Source of the DNA: Treponema denticola ATCC 35405
Lineage (GTDB): Bacteria > Spirochaetota > Spirochaetia > Treponematales > Treponemataceae
Reading direction: 5' to 3'
Assembly: GCF_000008185.1 (NCBI RefSeq)
Contig: NC_002967.9
Span: forward strand, 744,001-808,000
DNA: 64,000 nt
Program-made: the position numbers and the translations under genes
Shown: piece by piece, positions 63,136 to 64,000 of the stretch
Layout of the letters: every line of letters starts with the position of its first letter
Numbering within the stretch: the stretch's first letter is position 1
The notes under the pieces: generated by a model
Told to the model about the DNA's origin: nothing
Seen by the model: only the letters and a program-made list of their open reading frames with translations
Database searches by the model: none

Positions 63136-63771
63136 ATGGAAAAGAAAGTCTATTCAGTCGATGGTAAAGAATTGAGGACAATTAATCTTGATGACAAGGT
63201 GTTCGGTCTTCCCGTAAATGATGATGTTATTTACTACGCCATCAATAATGAACTAGCCAATAAACGAGTCGGAACGGCTTGTACAAAGGGCAGAGCTGAG
63301 GTTCACGGTTCAAATTCCAAGCCTTACAGCCAAAAAGGTACAGGACGTGCACGACGCGGTGATAAAAAATCTCCTCTTTTAGTCGGAGGAGGAACTATTT
63401 TCGGACCTAAACCGAGAGATTTCAGCTATTCTATGCCTAAAAAAGCAAAAAGATTGGCAATGAAGTCAATTTTGAGTCTTAAAGCTCAAAACGACAGGTT
63501 AGTGGTTGTAGAAGATTTTACGGTAGAAAGCGGAAAAACCCGCGACCTTGTAAAGATTTTAGATAACTTTGCAAAGGGAGAGCGTGCTGTTATTATCCTA
63601 AAGGACGATGATTCTTTGGTAAAAAGAGCAGGACGCAATATTCCGCATCTTTCATTCTTGGCATATAACCGCCTTCGAGCTCACGATTTATTCTACGGCC
63701 GAAAAGTTATCATGCTTGAATCTGCCGCAAAAAATCTTTCTGAATTTTACGGATGTAAGGAGGCCGAATAA
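63136..63771 (+). CDS. rplD: Ribosomal protein L4
   Basis: 211 residues; [37 protein letters not shown] is the L4 extension, followed by [16 protein letters not shown]. Co-transcribed with rplC and rplW. Confidence 0.97.
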   Translation: MEKKVYSVDGKELRTINLDDKVFGLPVNDDVIYYAINNELANKRVGTACTKGRAEVHGSNSKPYSQKGTGRARRGDKKSPLLVGGGTIFGPKPRDFSYSMPKKAKRLAMKSILSLKAQNDRLVVVEDFTVESGKTRDLVKILDNFAKGERAVIILKDDDSLVKRAGRNIPHLSFLAYNRLRAHDLFYGRKVIMLESAAKNLSEFYGCKEAE

Positions 63772-63773
63772 TA

Positions 63774-64000
63774 ATGGAATACAATGATATACTTATCGCG
63801 CCTGTTCTTACGGAAAAAAGCACAGAACTTCGCGAGCAGGGCAAATATGTTTTCAAAGTAGCGCCTAAGGCTACCAAGATTCAGATAAAGGAAGCAGTAC
63901 GAAGATTGTTCAATGTAAAAGTTACCGATTGTACTGTTGTTAATGTTCGAGGAAAGACTAAGCGTCTCCGCTACAAGGAAGGTAAAACTTCATCTTGGAA
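63774..64000 (+). CDS. rplW: Ribosomal protein L23, 3' end outside the window
   Basis: The reading frame from the ATG at 63774 gives [36 protein letters not shown] and [12 protein letters not shown], the L23 sequence, still open at base 64000. About 75 codons are visible. The frame starts two bases after the rplD stop, and an AAGGAGG lies inside the end of rplD. Confidence 0.96.
   Translation, partial: MEYNDILIAPVLTEKSTELREQGKYVFKVAPKATKIQIKEAVRRLFNVKVTDCTVVNVRGKTKRLRYKEGKTSSW

Noticed and set aside
1-64000. CRISPR arrays or insertion sequences
   Set aside because: No regular spacer-repeat pattern and no transposase or integrase frame other than the broken Rpn remnant.

Overview
The window comes from an oral treponeme, most likely Treponema denticola or a very close relative. 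The evidence is low-GC spirochaete coding style, many short lipoboxes, and the dentilisin locus (prcB-prcA-prtP) directly upstream of tuf and the start of the S10 ribosomal operon. A selenocysteine-containing glycine reductase protein A (grdA) with its own thioredoxin pair fits an anaerobic amino-acid fermenter. No CRISPR array, rRNA, tRNA or recognisable transposase was found.

Layout. 1-3.1 kb holds housekeeping and stress genes (nitroreductase, MsrAB lipoprotein, split threonine/serine exporter). 3.2-5.3 kb is a NusG-paralogue plus a nucleotide-sugar dehydratase; the matching aminotransferase lies at 19.6 kb. Between them sits a cassette of about 14 kb. It has double-glycine-leader peptides, a C39-peptidase ABC exporter, an HlyD-like adaptor, a TolC-like outer-membrane protein, a CPBP membrane protease, small envelope proteins and four paralogous S41-type proteases. 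Each S41 gene ends in the same multi-hairpin repeat. I regard this as the best candidate for an undescribed system: a secreted, ribosomally made peptide family paired with S41 proteins.

20.8-24.2 kb encodes a three-subunit xanthine-dehydrogenase-type hydroxylase. 24.2-30.2 kb, on the minus strand, holds holA and four envelope proteins. 30.2-34.9 kb is an accessory patch: a broken Rpn-family gene, two toxin-antitoxin pairs flanked by repeats, a GC-richer leucine-rich-repeat lipoprotein and an 8-bp tandem repeat array. 34.9-36.9 kb is trxB-trxA-grdA.

37.0-47.1 kb on the minus strand is a chelatase/transport cluster: ChlI-like, ChlD-like and CobN-like subunits, then a binding protein, permease and ATPase. 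It is flanked by a 48-bp direct repeat with one mismatch. Because no other tetrapyrrole-synthesis genes are visible, it may act on haem or another imported tetrapyrrole rather than in cobalamin synthesis. By contrast, the ABC transporter at 52.2-55.0 kb is preceded by a cobalamin riboswitch and is a convincing B12 importer. Between them lie a trypsin-like secreted protease, two envelope proteins and an NhaC-type antiporter.

55.5-60.3 kb is the dentilisin operon. A structured, promoter-driven leader of unknown class precedes tuf, rpsJ, rplC, rplD and a truncated rplW at the window end. All functional calls are by reading motifs; no database search was possible.
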